Source of the DNA: Parabacteroides massiliensis
GTDB lineage: Bacteria; Bacteroidota; Bacteroidia; Bacteroidales; Tannerellaceae
Direction: 5' to 3'
Assembly: GCF_900155425.1 (NCBI RefSeq)
Contig: NZ_LT700191.1
Location: forward strand, 1,635,198-1,699,197
DNA: 64,000 nucleotides
The notes beneath the pieces are model-generated. The model was not told the origin of the DNA. It worked only from the letters and a program-made list of their open reading frames with translations, and did not search any database. The translations under genes were made by a program, and so were the position numbers. Of this stretch, positions 52,086 through 61,649 are shown in pieces (the stretch's first letter is position 1; each line of letters begins with the position of its first letter).

Positions 52086-53018
52086 ATGAGGGGATTGGTT
52101 ATAAAGAATACGGGTAGCTGGTATACCGTACGCACCGATGACGGGCGCGATATAGAAAGTAAGATCAAAGGAAATTTTCGCCTGAAAGATATACGTACCA
52201 CCAATCCTGTTGCGGTTGGAGACCGGGTCGATATAGATATCAATGCCGAAGGAACCGCCTTCATCACCCAGATCGAAGAGCGGAAGAATTATATCATCCG
52301 CCGCGCTTCTAACCTCTCCAAACAGTCGCATATCATTGCCGCAAATGTAGATCAGGCAATGTTGATCGTGACGGTCAACTATCCGATTACCACCACCGTT
52401 TTTATCGACCGCTTCCTTGCTACAGCCGAGGCCTATCGTGTGCCGGTGAAGCTGGTCTTCAACAAAATAGACCGTTATCATGGTGGAGACCGGGAATTGT
52501 TGGACGGTTTGATCAACCTGTATACGACAATCGGCTATCCTTGCTCCATGCTTTGCGCCCGTACCGAAGAGGGGTTGGACGAGTTGAAAGAGGATCTTAA
52601 AGGGAAGATCACCTTATTGTCCGGTCATTCCGGTGTGGGGAAATCGACAATCATCAATAAACTGGTTCCCGGTGCAGGCCTTCGCACCGGCGATATCTCC
52701 GAATACCACAACAAGGGGATGCACACCACGACCTTTTCCGAAATGATTCCTTTGCCCGGCGGTGGTTACCTGATCGACACTCCGGGGATCAAAGGTTTTG
52801 GCACGATCGAAATGGAAGGAGCGGAAATCGCCCATTACTTCCCCGAAATATTCAAATTCTCCGCCGATTGCAAATTCAACAACTGCTCTCACCGTCACGA
52901 GCCGGGCTGTGCGGTGTTGCGTGCCGTTGAAGACCATTATATCAGCGAATCGCGATATAAAAGCTACCTGAGCATACTGGAAGATAAGCTGGAAAGCAAG
53001 TACAGGGAGGAATATTAG
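52086..53018 (+). CDS. rsgA: Ribosome small-subunit-dependent GTPase A
   Basis: The 310-residue protein has an OB fold (about 1-65), the circularly permuted GTPase order with NKID (about 120) before GHSGVGKST (about 178-186) and DTPGIKGFG (about 228), and a C-terminal zinc finger ([14 protein letters not shown]). It checks late 30S maturation and stimulates release of assembly factors. Its stop overlaps the convergent dgt stop by 4 bases. The start is pressed against a repeat hairpin that may hide the initiation region. Confidence 0.96.
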   Translation: MRGLVIKNTGSWYTVRTDDGRDIESKIKGNFRLKDIRTTNPVAVGDRVDIDINAEGTAFITQIEERKNYIIRRASNLSKQSHIIAANVDQAMLIVTVNYPITTTVFIDRFLATAEAYRVPVKLVFNKIDRYHGGDRELLDGLINLYTTIGYPCSMLCARTEEGLDELKEDLKGKITLLSGHSGVGKSTIINKLVPGAGLRTGDISEYHNKGMHTTTFSEMIPLPGGGYLIDTPGIKGFGTIEMEGAEIAHYFPEIFKFSADCKFNNCSHRHEPGCAVLRAVEDHYISESRYKSYLSILEDKLESKYREEY

Positions 53019-54340
53019 ACTGCCGGCAAACTCATCCCTGTGATTTTGCGGTATAAATCCAAAGCATATACATCTGTCATGCCGGAGATATAATCGAGTA
53101 CGCATTGCACTTTGCCGTAGACGGTCGGCGCGTTCGTGTCGTACTGTTCCGGGATGCGTTGCAGCAGGAGCTTGCTGTAGGCATGGTCCTGGTTCATGAC
53201 GGCTTCCGTCAACGTGTCGATCAAATGGCTGAAGATATGGTAACCGGCCAGTTCGATGTCTAACACCTCTTTGGCGCGATATATCTTTTTGTAAGCGGTT
53301 TCAGAGCAAGTTGCATAAGCAGCCTTTGCCTGGTCGCAAATGTTGTCGATAAGCGGAGTGTTGTATGTCCCGTTGAGGAGGCCTTCTTCATTTTCGAGGA
53401 AGATACGGGAACATTCGTCCACCAAAAGACCGATGATGCAGGAACGCAGGTAAGCGATCTGCTCGTTGGTGTCGTCCACCATTTTCATGACGCGGACAAT
53501 ATGGTCGAGGCGTTCTCCCTCGAAAAAGTTGAGGAGCAGCCGGATGGCCTCTTCCGTGGTCAGGATATGCAGCTTGCAGGCATCCTCGATATCCATGATC
53601 TGGTAGCAGATGTCATCAGCGGCTTCCACCAGGTAGACAAGCGGATAACGGACAAACTTGTTCGCGTCTTCCGGGTTCCGGCAAATACCTAATTCGTTGG
53701 CAATACGCATATAATCCTCCTCTTCCGATTGGAAGAAACCGAATTTTCCTTTCTTCCCTGCGTAAACGGAAGAATACGGATATTTGATGATGGATGCAAG
53801 CGTGCTGTATGTCAGGGCAAAGCCGCCTTTGCGACGGCCGATGAACTGGTGGGTGAGCAGGCGCATGGCATTCGCATTCCCTTCGAAGTGGAGGAAATCT
53901 TCATAGCGCCCTCCTTCGTTGATAATTTCTTCTTGCAGCTTTTTCCCGTTCCCTTCGGCAAAATAGGCAGAGATCGCCCGCTCTCCCGAATGCCCGAACG
54001 GCGGGTTGCCCATGTCGTGGGCCAGGCAGGCGGCTGAAACGATGGATCCTATTTCCGGGAAATTGACGCTCCCGTCCGGATATTTCCGCATCAGGCCTTT
54101 GGCTACATTATTACCTAATGAACGTCCTACGCAGGAAACTTCCAGGCTGTGTGTCAAACGGTTGTGCACGAATATGCTGCCCGGAAGAGGAAATACCTGC
54201 GTTTTGTTCTGCAAACGGCGGAAAGGGGAGGAGAAGATCAGGCGGTCGTAGTCTCGCTGAAAATCGGTACGTTCATGTTTGCGTTCATGATATTCTTCCA
54301 TGCCGAAGCGTTTGCCGGAGAGTAATTGGTTCCAGTTCAT
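53015..54340 (-). CDS. dgt: dGTP triphosphohydrolase
   Basis: The 441-residue HD-domain protein starts [20 protein letters not shown]. It has the HD metal-binding motifs [12 protein letters not shown] and [16 protein letters not shown] (around residue 104), and later histidine/aspartate ligands. Dgt splits dGTP into deoxyguanosine and tripolyphosphate, controlling dNTP pools and limiting some phages. It overlaps the rsgA stop by 4 bases in convergent orientation. Confidence 0.95.
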   Translation of the reverse strand: MNWNQLLSGKRFGMEEYHERKHERTDFQRDYDRLIFSSPFRRLQNKTQVFPLPGSIFVHNRLTHSLEVSCVGRSLGNNVAKGLMRKYPDGSVNFPEIGSIVSAACLAHDMGNPPFGHSGERAISAYFAEGNGKKLQEEIINEGGRYEDFLHFEGNANAMRLLTHQFIGRRKGGFALTYSTLASIIKYPYSSVYAGKKGKFGFFQSEEEDYMRIANELGICRNPEDANKFVRYPLVYLVEAADDICYQIMDIEDACKLHILTTEEAIRLLLNFFEGERLDHIVRVMKMVDDTNEQIAYLRSCIIGLLVDECSRIFLENEEGLLNGTYNTPLIDNICDQAKAAYATCSETAYKKIYRAKEVLDIELAGYHIFSHLIDTLTEAVMNQDHAYSKLLLQRIPEQYDTNAPTVYGKVQCVLDYISGMTDVYALDLYRKITGMSLPAV

Positions 54341-54354
54341 CTTGTCTTATTCGT

Positions 54355-54963
54355 TTAATAGATTAATTCACCTTTTCCTTGGCGGACAATTTCAAAGTCG
54401 TCTGTCGTGCAGTCGATGACGGTCGAAGCCTCCGTGCCTCCGTAACCACCGTCGATGACGATGTCCACCTCGTTTTCATACTTCTCTTCGATCAGTTCGG
54501 GATCGGTACTGTATTCGATGATGTCGTCTTCGTCATGCAAAGACATGGTCAGGATCGGGTTTCCGAGTTCCCGTACGAGTGTGCGGATAATATTATTGTC
54601 CGGCACACGGATACCCACCTCTTTTCTGTTCTTGTATATCTTGGGTAGTTCGCTGCTGGTAGGCAGGATGAAGGTAAAGGCGCCCGGCAGGTTCTTCTTC
54701 ATCAACTTGAAAGCAGCGTTGCTCACTTTGGCATATTCGCTCAGGTTGGAGAGGTCATAACAGATAATGGACAGGTTGCTTTTCTGCGGGTTGACGCCTT
54801 TCATCTGGCATATCTTTTCGACTGCACGTACATTCAATGCGTCGCAACCAATAGCATAAACGGTGTCGGTCGGGTAAATCACGAGGCCGCCGTTGCGCAT
54901 GATATTGACCACTTTGTCTATCTCCCTGAGATTGGGGTTTTCGGGGTATATTTTTACGAGCAT
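54355..54963 (-). CDS. Sua5/YciO/YrdC-family protein (probable threonylcarbamoyl-AMP synthase)
   Basis: Started at the ATG at 54963 (MLVKIYPENPNLREIDKVVN), giving 202 residues; the longer frame to 55044 is made only of the repeat hairpin. The YrdC domain is shown by YPTDTVYAIGCD, the SNLSIICYDLSNL loop and PGAFTFILPTS. Family members make threonylcarbamoyl-AMP for the t6A37 tRNA modification, but the length and opening fit the YciO branch, whose role is less sure. The gene follows fabI on the same strand. Confidence 0.88.
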   Translation of the reverse strand: MLVKIYPENPNLREIDKVVNIMRNGGLVIYPTDTVYAIGCDALNVRAVEKICQMKGVNPQKSNLSIICYDLSNLSEYAKVSNAAFKLMKKNLPGAFTFILPTSSELPKIYKNRKEVGIRVPDNNIIRTLVRELGNPILTMSLHDEDDIIEYSTDPELIEEKYENEVDIVIDGGYGGTEASTVIDCTTDDFEIVRQGKGELIY

Positions 54964-54972
54964 AGCGTTATG

Positions 54973-55060
54973 AGTTGAAAGGTGAGAGTTGAAAGGTGAA
55001 AGTGGAAAGTTTACTTCGTGTTTCCTCAAACTTTCAACTTTCACCTTTCAGCTTTCACCT
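54973..55060. repeat. Heptamer-repeat inverted structure before the Sua5/YciO gene
   Basis: On the plus strand, degenerate GTTGAAAG/GGTGAAAG units (54973-55009) face CTTTCAAC/CTTTCACC units (55031-55060), forming a long hairpin. It lies between the fabI stop and the downstream ATG at 54963, ending 9 bases before it. It uses the same unit as the structure before rsgA. Confidence 0.8.
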
Positions 55061-55071
55061 GATTTACGGTT

Positions 55072-55929
55072 TTAGCCGTAAATGATGTGTCCGTTTTCGT
55101 CGGTATATTCTTCCAGACCTTTGCTGTACTGGTTCATGGCACGAAGGCTCATGCCCATGCTTGAGAAGCCACCGTCGTGGTAGAGATTCTGCATCGTGAC
55201 TTTGCGGGTGAAGTCGGAAAACATCATGACGCAATAGTCTGCACATTCGTCGGCTGTGGCATTGCCCAGCGGACTCATCTTTTCGGCGAAATCCATCAAA
55301 TGGTCCATTCCTTTCACACCGCTACCGGCCGTAGTCAGCGTCGGCGACTGGGAAATGGTATTGATACGTACGTTCTTTTCACGGCCATAGATGTAACCGA
55401 AACTGCGGGCTATAGATTCCAACAGGCTCTTGGCATCAGCCATATCGTTGTAGCCGAAGAATGTACGTTGTGCCGCCACATACGAGAGGGCGACCACCGA
55501 ACCGTATTCGGCAATGGCATCCTGCTTTTTGGCAACCTGCAACATCTTGTGGAAAGAGATTGCGGAGATATCCAGCGTCTTTTCCAACATGGTGTAGTCC
55601 AAATCGTCGTAGGTACGTTTCTTACGCACGTTCGGGCTCATGCCGATGGAATGTAAAACGAAATCTATCTTACCCCCTAATACTTCTACTGATCTGGAGA
55701 AAACAGTTTCCAAATCTTCCACGCTCGTAGCATCCGCCGGAATAACTTCGGCGTGCAACTTCTCGGCCAAAGCATCCACCTGTCCCATGCGAACCGCGAT
55801 AGGCGTGTTGCTCAGTGTGATCGTTGCTCCTTCTTCTACGGCTCTTTCAGCCACTTTCCAGGCGATAGACATATCATTCAGCGCACCGAATATAATGCCC
55901 CGCTTGCCTTTCAATAAATTATGACTCAT
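55072..55929 (-). CDS. fabI: Enoyl-[acyl-carrier-protein] reductase (NADH)
   Basis: The 285-residue protein is an SDR of the FabI type. It has the N-terminal GALNDMSIAWKVAERAVEEG nucleotide motif and the catalytic Tyr-x6-Lys pair in FFGYNDMADAKSLLES (around 158-165), then INTISQSPTLTTAGSGV. It performs the last step of each fatty acid elongation cycle. The size is a little above E. coli FabI (262). It has its own consensus promoter. Confidence 0.95.
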   Translation of the reverse strand: MSHNLLKGKRGIIFGALNDMSIAWKVAERAVEEGATITLSNTPIAVRMGQVDALAEKLHAEVIPADATSVEDLETVFSRSVEVLGGKIDFVLHSIGMSPNVRKKRTYDDLDYTMLEKTLDISAISFHKMLQVAKKQDAIAEYGSVVALSYVAAQRTFFGYNDMADAKSLLESIARSFGYIYGREKNVRINTISQSPTLTTAGSGVKGMDHLMDFAEKMSPLGNATADECADYCVMMFSDFTRKVTMQNLYHDGGFSSMGMSLRAMNQYSKGLEEYTDENGHIIYG

Positions 55930-55955
55930 TCTTTTTATTTATATATGTTACGGCA

Positions 55956-55986
55956 CAAAAGTACACAAAATGTGCAAGATACGCAA
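55956..55986 (-). promoter_or_regulatory. Promoter of fabI
   Basis: Minus strand: TTG (55986-55984), 20 bases, TACTTTTG (55963-55956), 26 bases before the ATG at 55929. Full consensus match. Confidence 0.78.
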
Positions 55987-56101
55987 TCTTTTACTTTATT
56001 TAGGAGGCCGGGCAAAAGTAGTTGTAACTTATTGTTTATATTTGTATATTGTTGAAGAAGGAAATAGACAGAGATCGGTTAATTTGAAAGAGTGAATATA
56101 A

Positions 56102-57922
56102 ATGAGGAAAAATCTATTTAATGTTTTATGTGTTCTCCTGGGATTGAATCTTATGCTTTCAATGTGTAACCGGGCGAATGCGCAGATTGTTTCGTCCAGT
56201 AAAGCGGATACATGGGAAGCCATAGATGGATTAGGACGGAAATTGCCGGATGCCCAAAAAGCCGGCAAGCCTCGTAAGGATCGTTTTGTCGGTCTGTTTT
56301 ATTTTGTTTGGCACGGAGCTCATGGGTATGATAAGCATATGACCACGTTGCCGGATGAGGGAGTTCGGCCAAAATCTCCAGAAGATGTGAATAGTCCCTA
56401 TGATATAACTCGCTTATTAAAAGAGAACCCGGAAAATCCGGCTTATGGGCCGGAACCTGCCTTCCATTACTGGAGTGAACCTTATTTCGGCTATTATCTG
56501 CCGGATGACGAGTGGATTATACGTAAACATGCACAAATGCTCTCCGATGCTGGCGTCGACGTTATTATTTTCGATATTACCAATGGGGCGATTTATCAGC
56601 CGCAAGTGTTGAAGATTGCGGAAGTATATACACGGTTGCGTGCCGAGGGCATTTCTACGCCTTCGGTTAGTTTTATGATTAATTCTAATTCGGTTTCAAC
56701 AGCAAACCGTTTATATGAGCAGTTTTATAAAAAAGGATTGTATTCTTCTTTATGGTTTAGATGGAAAGGACGGCCTTTATTACTATGTAATCCGGAAGGC
56801 CTTTCGGAAGAGATCGTGGATTTTTTCACGTTGCGTCAGTCGTGGGCATGGACGAAAGGCCAAGAATGGTTTGCTGACGGGAAAGACAAATGGCCATGGT
56901 TGGATCATACTCCGCAAGGATATGGCTGGCATGAAAGCCCGGATAGGCCGGAGCAAATGCCTGTTTGTATAGCTGAACATCCGATTTCCAATATCGGACG
57001 GAGTTTTCACGATGGGAAGGAACCGGATTCGCAGCATCTTCGTTCGAAAGAAGGACTTTATTTCAAAGAACAATGGGAACGTGCATTGGAGGCTGATCCT
57101 GAATTTATTTTTATTACGGGATGGAATGAATGGGTCGCAATGCGTTTTACGAATGGTGCTGCTGGGGGTATGTTGGGTAAGCCTATAAAGAAAGAGGATA
57201 CATTCTTTGTCGATTTGTATAATGAGGAATACAGCCGTGATGCAGAACCTGAAAATGGAGAATTAGCTGACCATTATTATTGGCAAATGGTGGATGGCAT
57301 ACGTCGTTTTAAGGGAGTGCGGGAAGTTATCCCGGTAAAAAAATCTTTCCCGATAATTGTTGATGGCGATTTTGGAGACTGGACTTCTGTCTCTTCTGTT
57401 TATTATGATGACAAGGGCGATACTTTTCATCGTAAACATCCGGGCTGGGGGAGAATCAAGGAATATGTAAACACAACGGGACGTAATGATATCGTAGAGG
57501 CTCGTATTGCTGATTCCGGCAGTTCTGTCTCTTTTTATGTGAAAACGGCAGAGCCGATAATTGGATGGGAATCCGGACAGGCTATGAATCTTTTTATCCA
57601 GGTTGAAGGGGAAAAATCTCCTCAATGGGAAAACTATCAATATATGGTCAATCGTAATCCCGGGAATGAAAATAGTACCAGTATTGAACGCTGTACAGGT
57701 GGTTGGAACTGGAAAGTAGAGGGGGAAGTCTCTTATGCTGTTAAAGGGAACGAATTGGAAATACAAGTTCCTAAAAGAATATTGAAAATCGGCTCTGATT
57801 ATATTCTGAATTTCAAATGGACGGATAATGTGCCGTTGGATGGAAATCCGATGCATTTTTTGGATAAAGGAGATGCTGCTCCCAATGCACGATTTAATTA
57901 TCAATTTATATATGGGAAATAG
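56102..57922 (+). CDS. GH71/GH99-like glycoside hydrolase with C-terminal domain
   Basis: The 606-residue secreted protein (signal peptide about 1-27) has a GH99-like barrel: VGLFYFVWHGAHGYDKH, DAGVDVIIFDITNGAIY, and ITGWNEWVAMRF (around 335-346), the WNEW motif seen in many GH99-type proteins. A C-terminal beta-sandwich resembling a carbohydrate-binding domain follows (about 420-606). GH99 enzymes act on alpha-mannans, but this branch is uncharacterised and the substrate unknown. By eye the gene is richer in A and T than its neighbours, a possible sign of transfer. Confidence 0.8.
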   Translation: MRKNLFNVLCVLLGLNLMLSMCNRANAQIVSSSKADTWEAIDGLGRKLPDAQKAGKPRKDRFVGLFYFVWHGAHGYDKHMTTLPDEGVRPKSPEDVNSPYDITRLLKENPENPAYGPEPAFHYWSEPYFGYYLPDDEWIIRKHAQMLSDAGVDVIIFDITNGAIYQPQVLKIAEVYTRLRAEGISTPSVSFMINSNSVSTANRLYEQFYKKGLYSSLWFRWKGRPLLLCNPEGLSEEIVDFFTLRQSWAWTKGQEWFADGKDKWPWLDHTPQGYGWHESPDRPEQMPVCIAEHPISNIGRSFHDGKEPDSQHLRSKEGLYFKEQWERALEADPEFIFITGWNEWVAMRFTNGAAGGMLGKPIKKEDTFFVDLYNEEYSRDAEPENGELADHYYWQMVDGIRRFKGVREVIPVKKSFPIIVDGDFGDWTSVSSVYYDDKGDTFHRKHPGWGRIKEYVNTTGRNDIVEARIADSGSSVSFYVKTAEPIIGWESGQAMNLFIQVEGEKSPQWENYQYMVNRNPGNENSTSIERCTGGWNWKVEGEVSYAVKGNELEIQVPKRILKIGSDYILNFKWTDNVPLDGNPMHFLDKGDAAPNARFNYQFIYGK

Positions 57923-57985
57923 AGCTTTGAGGCCGTAAAGATGAGATTTAGGGGAACAGGGCATTGTCGCCTGTTGTGTGAAAAT

Positions 57986-58035
57986 AAGATAGCCGGCACG
58001 GATCGTTCGTAGTTGAAGGAGCTGCCGGCTATCTT
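57986..58035. terminator. Bidirectional terminator between the GH99-like gene and murF-alr
   Basis: A 13-base perfect stem (57986-57998 with 58023-58035) is flanked by T-rich tracts on both strands (TTATTTC on plus, ATTTTC on minus), ending two convergent genes. Confidence 0.85.
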
Positions 58036-58050
58036 TATTTCTGTTTTTGT

Positions 58051-60516
58051 TTATTCCCTGTAGTAAACTCTTTTTACCCTTGGCGAGATCGAGGTCAGTA
58101 TCTCGTACGGGATGGTCTTCAGCTTGTCTGATAGTTCGCTGACGGGGAGTTCTTCGCCGAAGATGATGACGGTGTCCCCTTCGCGTGCATCAATATCGGT
58201 GACGTCGATCATACAGGCGTCCATGCAGATATTGCCGATAATCGGACAACGATGTCCGTTGATCACGACTTCACCGCCGCCATTGCTGAAATGGCGGTCC
58301 AGGCCGTCGGCATACCCGATCGGGATAATCGCGATACGTGAATCGCGCTTTACATAGCTCATCCGGCTGTAGCCGATGGAATCGCCTGCCGGGACGTTTT
58401 GTATCTGCAAGATGGTCGTCTTCAGCGTGCTGATGTTTCGCAACCCTTTCTGGCCGGAGGCGCTGACGCCGTACAGGCCGATGCCGAGACGTACCATATC
58501 CATCTGGTAATCGGTGAACCGTTCGATTCCCGCCGAATTCAGGATATGCTTGATCACCTTGTATTCCAGTCCGGCTTCCAGTTCTGCTGCCGCGCGGGTG
58601 AATGTATCCAATTGCTTTTTCGTGAAATCGTCGAAGATATAGGAGTCGCTACCTACGAGATGAGAGAATACGGAGCGGGCGACTACGCCGCTTTGTCCTT
58701 TCAGCCGGCGACAAACCTCCGGTATATCTTCCGGCTGGAACCCTAAACGGTGCATACCTGTGTCGATCTTGATGTGGATCGGATAGGAGGTGATGCCCCT
58801 GCGTTCCGTCTCTTTTATCATCGCGTCGAGCAGGCGGAAGCTGTACACTTCCGGTTCCAACTGGTTTTCAAACAAGACATTGAAGCTGCTGAATTCCGGA
58901 TTCATGACGATAAGCGGGATCGAGATGCCTTCCTTGCGCAGTTCCTCCCCTTCGTCGGCAACGGCAACGGCCAAGTAGTCGCAACGATGCTCTTGCAAAG
59001 TCTTTGCCAGTTCGTAGGAACCTGCGCCATATCCGAAAGCTTTGACCATGCAAACCATCTTAGTCTCCGGTTTCAGTTTCGAGCGGTAGTAGTTGAAGTT
59101 ATGGACAACGGCATCCAGGTTCACTTCCAGGATCGTCTCGTGTACTTTCTTCTCCAGCAGTTCGGAAATACGCTCGAAATGGAATTGGCGGGAACCTTTT
59201 ATCAGGATCAATTCGTCTTTGAACTTTTTGAAGGACGGAGACTTGATGAATTCCTCCGTCGTCAGGTAAAATTCTTTTTCAATATCAAAGACACTGCCAT
59301 ACTCTTTCAGGTCGCGGCCGATACCGATAATACGGTCTATCTTCTTTCTGCGCACCAGATCTGCGACTTTCTTATACAACGACTTCGGCAGTGTCCCCGA
59401 TTGCAGGATGTCCGAAAGGATCAACGTGCATTTCAGGCCTTTTTCTACGCGGCGGCTCTGCTGGAAATCGAGAGCGATATCCAAAGAGTTGATATCCGAA
59501 TTGTAAGTGTCGTTTATCAACAGGCAGTTGTTGATACCTTGCTTTACGTCCAAGCGCATGGCAACCGGTTCGAGGCGCTTGAACTTTTCGACATCGTTCA
59601 CGCTCGTAGGCTTCAGGTACAACATCACGGCCATGCAGTGGATGACGTTTTCGATAGAAGCATCGTCAGTAAAAGGAATCGTATAGGTCCGGTCAAAACC
59701 TAAAAGCGTGCAGCGAATGATGGTTTCGGATTCCAGCTTTTTGATCGATTCGATGTATAAAGGCGCTTCCGAGTCTGTCCGGCTCCAGGTGATAGCCTTG
59801 TGGGATAGGCAGGCCGACTCGATGCAGTTGGAGATGAAGGCATCGTTACCGTCATAAATGATCGCTTCGCAGTCGTTGAACAAGGTCAGCTTTTCCAGGC
59901 ATTTCTGCGTGGAAGATATAAAGTTCTCCTGGTGTGCTTCCCCTATATTTGTGATCACGCCGATGGTCGGTGCGATGATGGGTTGCAGGCGTTCCATTTC
60001 GTCCGGTTGGGAAATGCCGGCTTCGAAAATTCCTAATGTATTTTTGTCGTTCATCTGCCATACCGACAGCGGGACTCCCAATTGCGAATTGTAGCTCCGG
60101 GGCGAGCGGACGATGTTAAACTCGTTATGTAATAGTTGATATAGGAACTCTTTTACAATCGTTTTCCCGTTGCTCCCTGTGATGCCGATTACCGGAATAT
60201 TGAAACGTTTCCGGTGATGGGCTGCTAACTTCTGGAGTGCTTTCAGCGTATCCTTGACGACAAGGAAGTTTGCTTCCGGCATCGACTCGAACTCCGGTAA
60301 AACAGTGCTGACTACGAAGTTGCGTACACGTAGCTTATATAATTCTTGTATATAATTATGTCCGTCGTTGGTCTTTGTCTGGAGGGCAAAGAATAGGCTT
60401 TGTTCCGGAAATGAAAGACGGCGGCTGTCGGTGAGCAAGATGCTGACAGTAGCATCCTGTAATTTCTTGGCGTCAGCTCCCATTATCCTGGCGATCTCTT
60501 TAATTGAATATTCCAT
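58051..60516 (-). CDS. murF-alr: Bifunctional MurF ligase / alanine racemase
   Basis: The 821-residue fusion joins two cell-wall enzymes. The N-terminal half (about 1-450) is MurF with the ATP loop GITGSNGKTIVKEFL (around 109-123), adding D-Ala-D-Ala to the UDP-muramyl tripeptide. The C-terminal half (about 455-821) is alanine racemase with the PLP lysine in MVKAFGYGAG (around 490) and the substrate tyrosine in YGVSASGQKG. This fusion is a normal feature of Bacteroidetes and makes D-Ala where it is needed. It is transcribed after the GSCFA gene on the same strand with a 20-base gap. Confidence 0.97.
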   Translation of the reverse strand: MEYSIKEIARIMGADAKKLQDATVSILLTDSRRLSFPEQSLFFALQTKTNDGHNYIQELYKLRVRNFVVSTVLPEFESMPEANFLVVKDTLKALQKLAAHHRKRFNIPVIGITGSNGKTIVKEFLYQLLHNEFNIVRSPRSYNSQLGVPLSVWQMNDKNTLGIFEAGISQPDEMERLQPIIAPTIGVITNIGEAHQENFISSTQKCLEKLTLFNDCEAIIYDGNDAFISNCIESACLSHKAITWSRTDSEAPLYIESIKKLESETIIRCTLLGFDRTYTIPFTDDASIENVIHCMAVMLYLKPTSVNDVEKFKRLEPVAMRLDVKQGINNCLLINDTYNSDINSLDIALDFQQSRRVEKGLKCTLILSDILQSGTLPKSLYKKVADLVRRKKIDRIIGIGRDLKEYGSVFDIEKEFYLTTEEFIKSPSFKKFKDELILIKGSRQFHFERISELLEKKVHETILEVNLDAVVHNFNYYRSKLKPETKMVCMVKAFGYGAGSYELAKTLQEHRCDYLAVAVADEGEELRKEGISIPLIVMNPEFSSFNVLFENQLEPEVYSFRLLDAMIKETERRGITSYPIHIKIDTGMHRLGFQPEDIPEVCRRLKGQSGVVARSVFSHLVGSDSYIFDDFTKKQLDTFTRAAAELEAGLEYKVIKHILNSAGIERFTDYQMDMVRLGIGLYGVSASGQKGLRNISTLKTTILQIQNVPAGDSIGYSRMSYVKRDSRIAIIPIGYADGLDRHFSNGGGEVVINGHRCPIIGNICMDACMIDVTDIDAREGDTVIIFGEELPVSELSDKLKTIPYEILTSISPRVKRVYYRE

Positions 60517-60536
60517 TCTTTTCTCTATAATTAGGT

Positions 60537-61523
60537 TTAGAATTTCTTTTTAATCATTTCGATTTCATTTGTCATATCAAAGTAAGGGAATTTCTCGTTA
60601 AGTCGTTCCATCTTTAACAAAGTTTGCGAGATGAATTGTTTGTAGGCTTCGCTTTCCGGCTGAAACGGTTTGTGGTTAATAGCCTTTTGGATATCCTTCC
60701 ATTCTTTAAGGATAGACTGCGAATCAGGTGAAAGCATGTTGCCCGTGAACTGTTCCCAGATGTATTCGACAGCTGCGGAGGATGGGTGCAGCATATCGTC
60801 GGCATAGAAACGATAGTCTCTCAATTCATCCATCATGATTTCGTAAGCAGGGAAATAGGCGGTATGTTCCGGAAATTCCTTTTGCAGCGCATCGATGGCA
60901 AGCAGGAGCGTGGCTTTGCTTAGCTGGTTGCCGTGCGCCCCGTCTTTCCAATGGCGGATCGGGCTGACGGTGAAGAGTATCTTCAGTTCCGGATTCTGTT
61001 CCCAAAGCGAAAGAAGCAGGCTTTTCCATTCTGCTACGATCTCCTCGACGGTGAGCAGTTGCCGGTCGAACATCTTTTCCGGTAGTTTATGGCAATTGGA
61101 AACGATTTTTCCCGAACTTTTCAGCCTGTAGACCCGTGCCGTGCCGAAAGTAACGATCATCCGCCGGGCTTCCCGTATTTTGTCGGCTGAACTGAACAGC
61201 CGCGTATTAATATTTTCCAGGCATTCCGTTTCCGAAGGTGAGGAGAAACGGCTGTGATGGCTGAAACTATGGTAGATCCCTTCATGCCGGAAAAGGTCAT
61301 CCCCGGTGAACCGTTCCGGCCGAAGCAGCATGCGAATCGCTTCGGCTATGGATGAAGGATTATAAAGTGTACCGAATGGGTTTAGATCGGTCTTGAACTT
61401 ATTTTCTTCCAGTTTCTTTCCGATGTTTTCAACAAAACAGGAACCAAGTAAAACCGTTTGCTCCGTATAAGAAAATGTAAACGGGGCTTTCGGAATGGAG
61501 ATGCGGGTGTAGAATTCCATCAT
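60537..61523 (-). CDS. GSCFA domain protein
   Basis: The 328-residue protein carries the name-giving motif LLGSCFVENIG (about 26-36) and the later VTFGTARVY and VSPIRHWKDG blocks of the GSCFA family, a branch related to SGNH/GDSL hydrolases. The role is not established. The Ser-containing motif and SPIRHWKD are consistent with an esterase-like active site. It precedes murF-alr by 20 bases, so a cell-envelope role is plausible. Confidence 0.92.
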   Translation of the reverse strand: MMEFYTRISIPKAPFTFSYTEQTVLLGSCFVENIGKKLEENKFKTDLNPFGTLYNPSSIAEAIRMLLRPERFTGDDLFRHEGIYHSFSHHSRFSSPSETECLENINTRLFSSADKIREARRMIVTFGTARVYRLKSSGKIVSNCHKLPEKMFDRQLLTVEEIVAEWKSLLLSLWEQNPELKILFTVSPIRHWKDGAHGNQLSKATLLLAIDALQKEFPEHTAYFPAYEIMMDELRDYRFYADDMLHPSSAAVEYIWEQFTGNMLSPDSQSILKEWKDIQKAINHKPFQPESEAYKQFISQTLLKMERLNEKFPYFDMTNEIEMIKKKF

Positions 61524-61616
61524 TTTTGATTTGATTTGTTTTAGTAATCACGTTGATTTCACCTCTCTTTTTTCACACAAATGTAACCTATTTTTCTATT
61601 CCCGAAGAAAAAATTG

Positions 61617-61624
61617 TACTTTTG
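61617..61624 (+). promoter_or_regulatory. -7 element of rex
   Basis: TACTTTTG matches the consensus 25 bases before the rex ATG. Nearby TTCACACAA (61573-61581) and TTGTGAG (61621-61627) resemble halves of the Rex site TTGTGAA-N-TTCACAA, hinting at autoregulation, but they do not form a well-spaced dyad. Confidence 0.4.
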
Positions 61625-61649
61625 TGAGCTACATTAATAAGATTGAACA

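Noticed and set aside
53015-53018. Four-base overlap of rsgA and dgt stops as a regulatory device
   Set aside because: Convergent stop overlaps are common in compact genomes and nothing else suggests antisense control.
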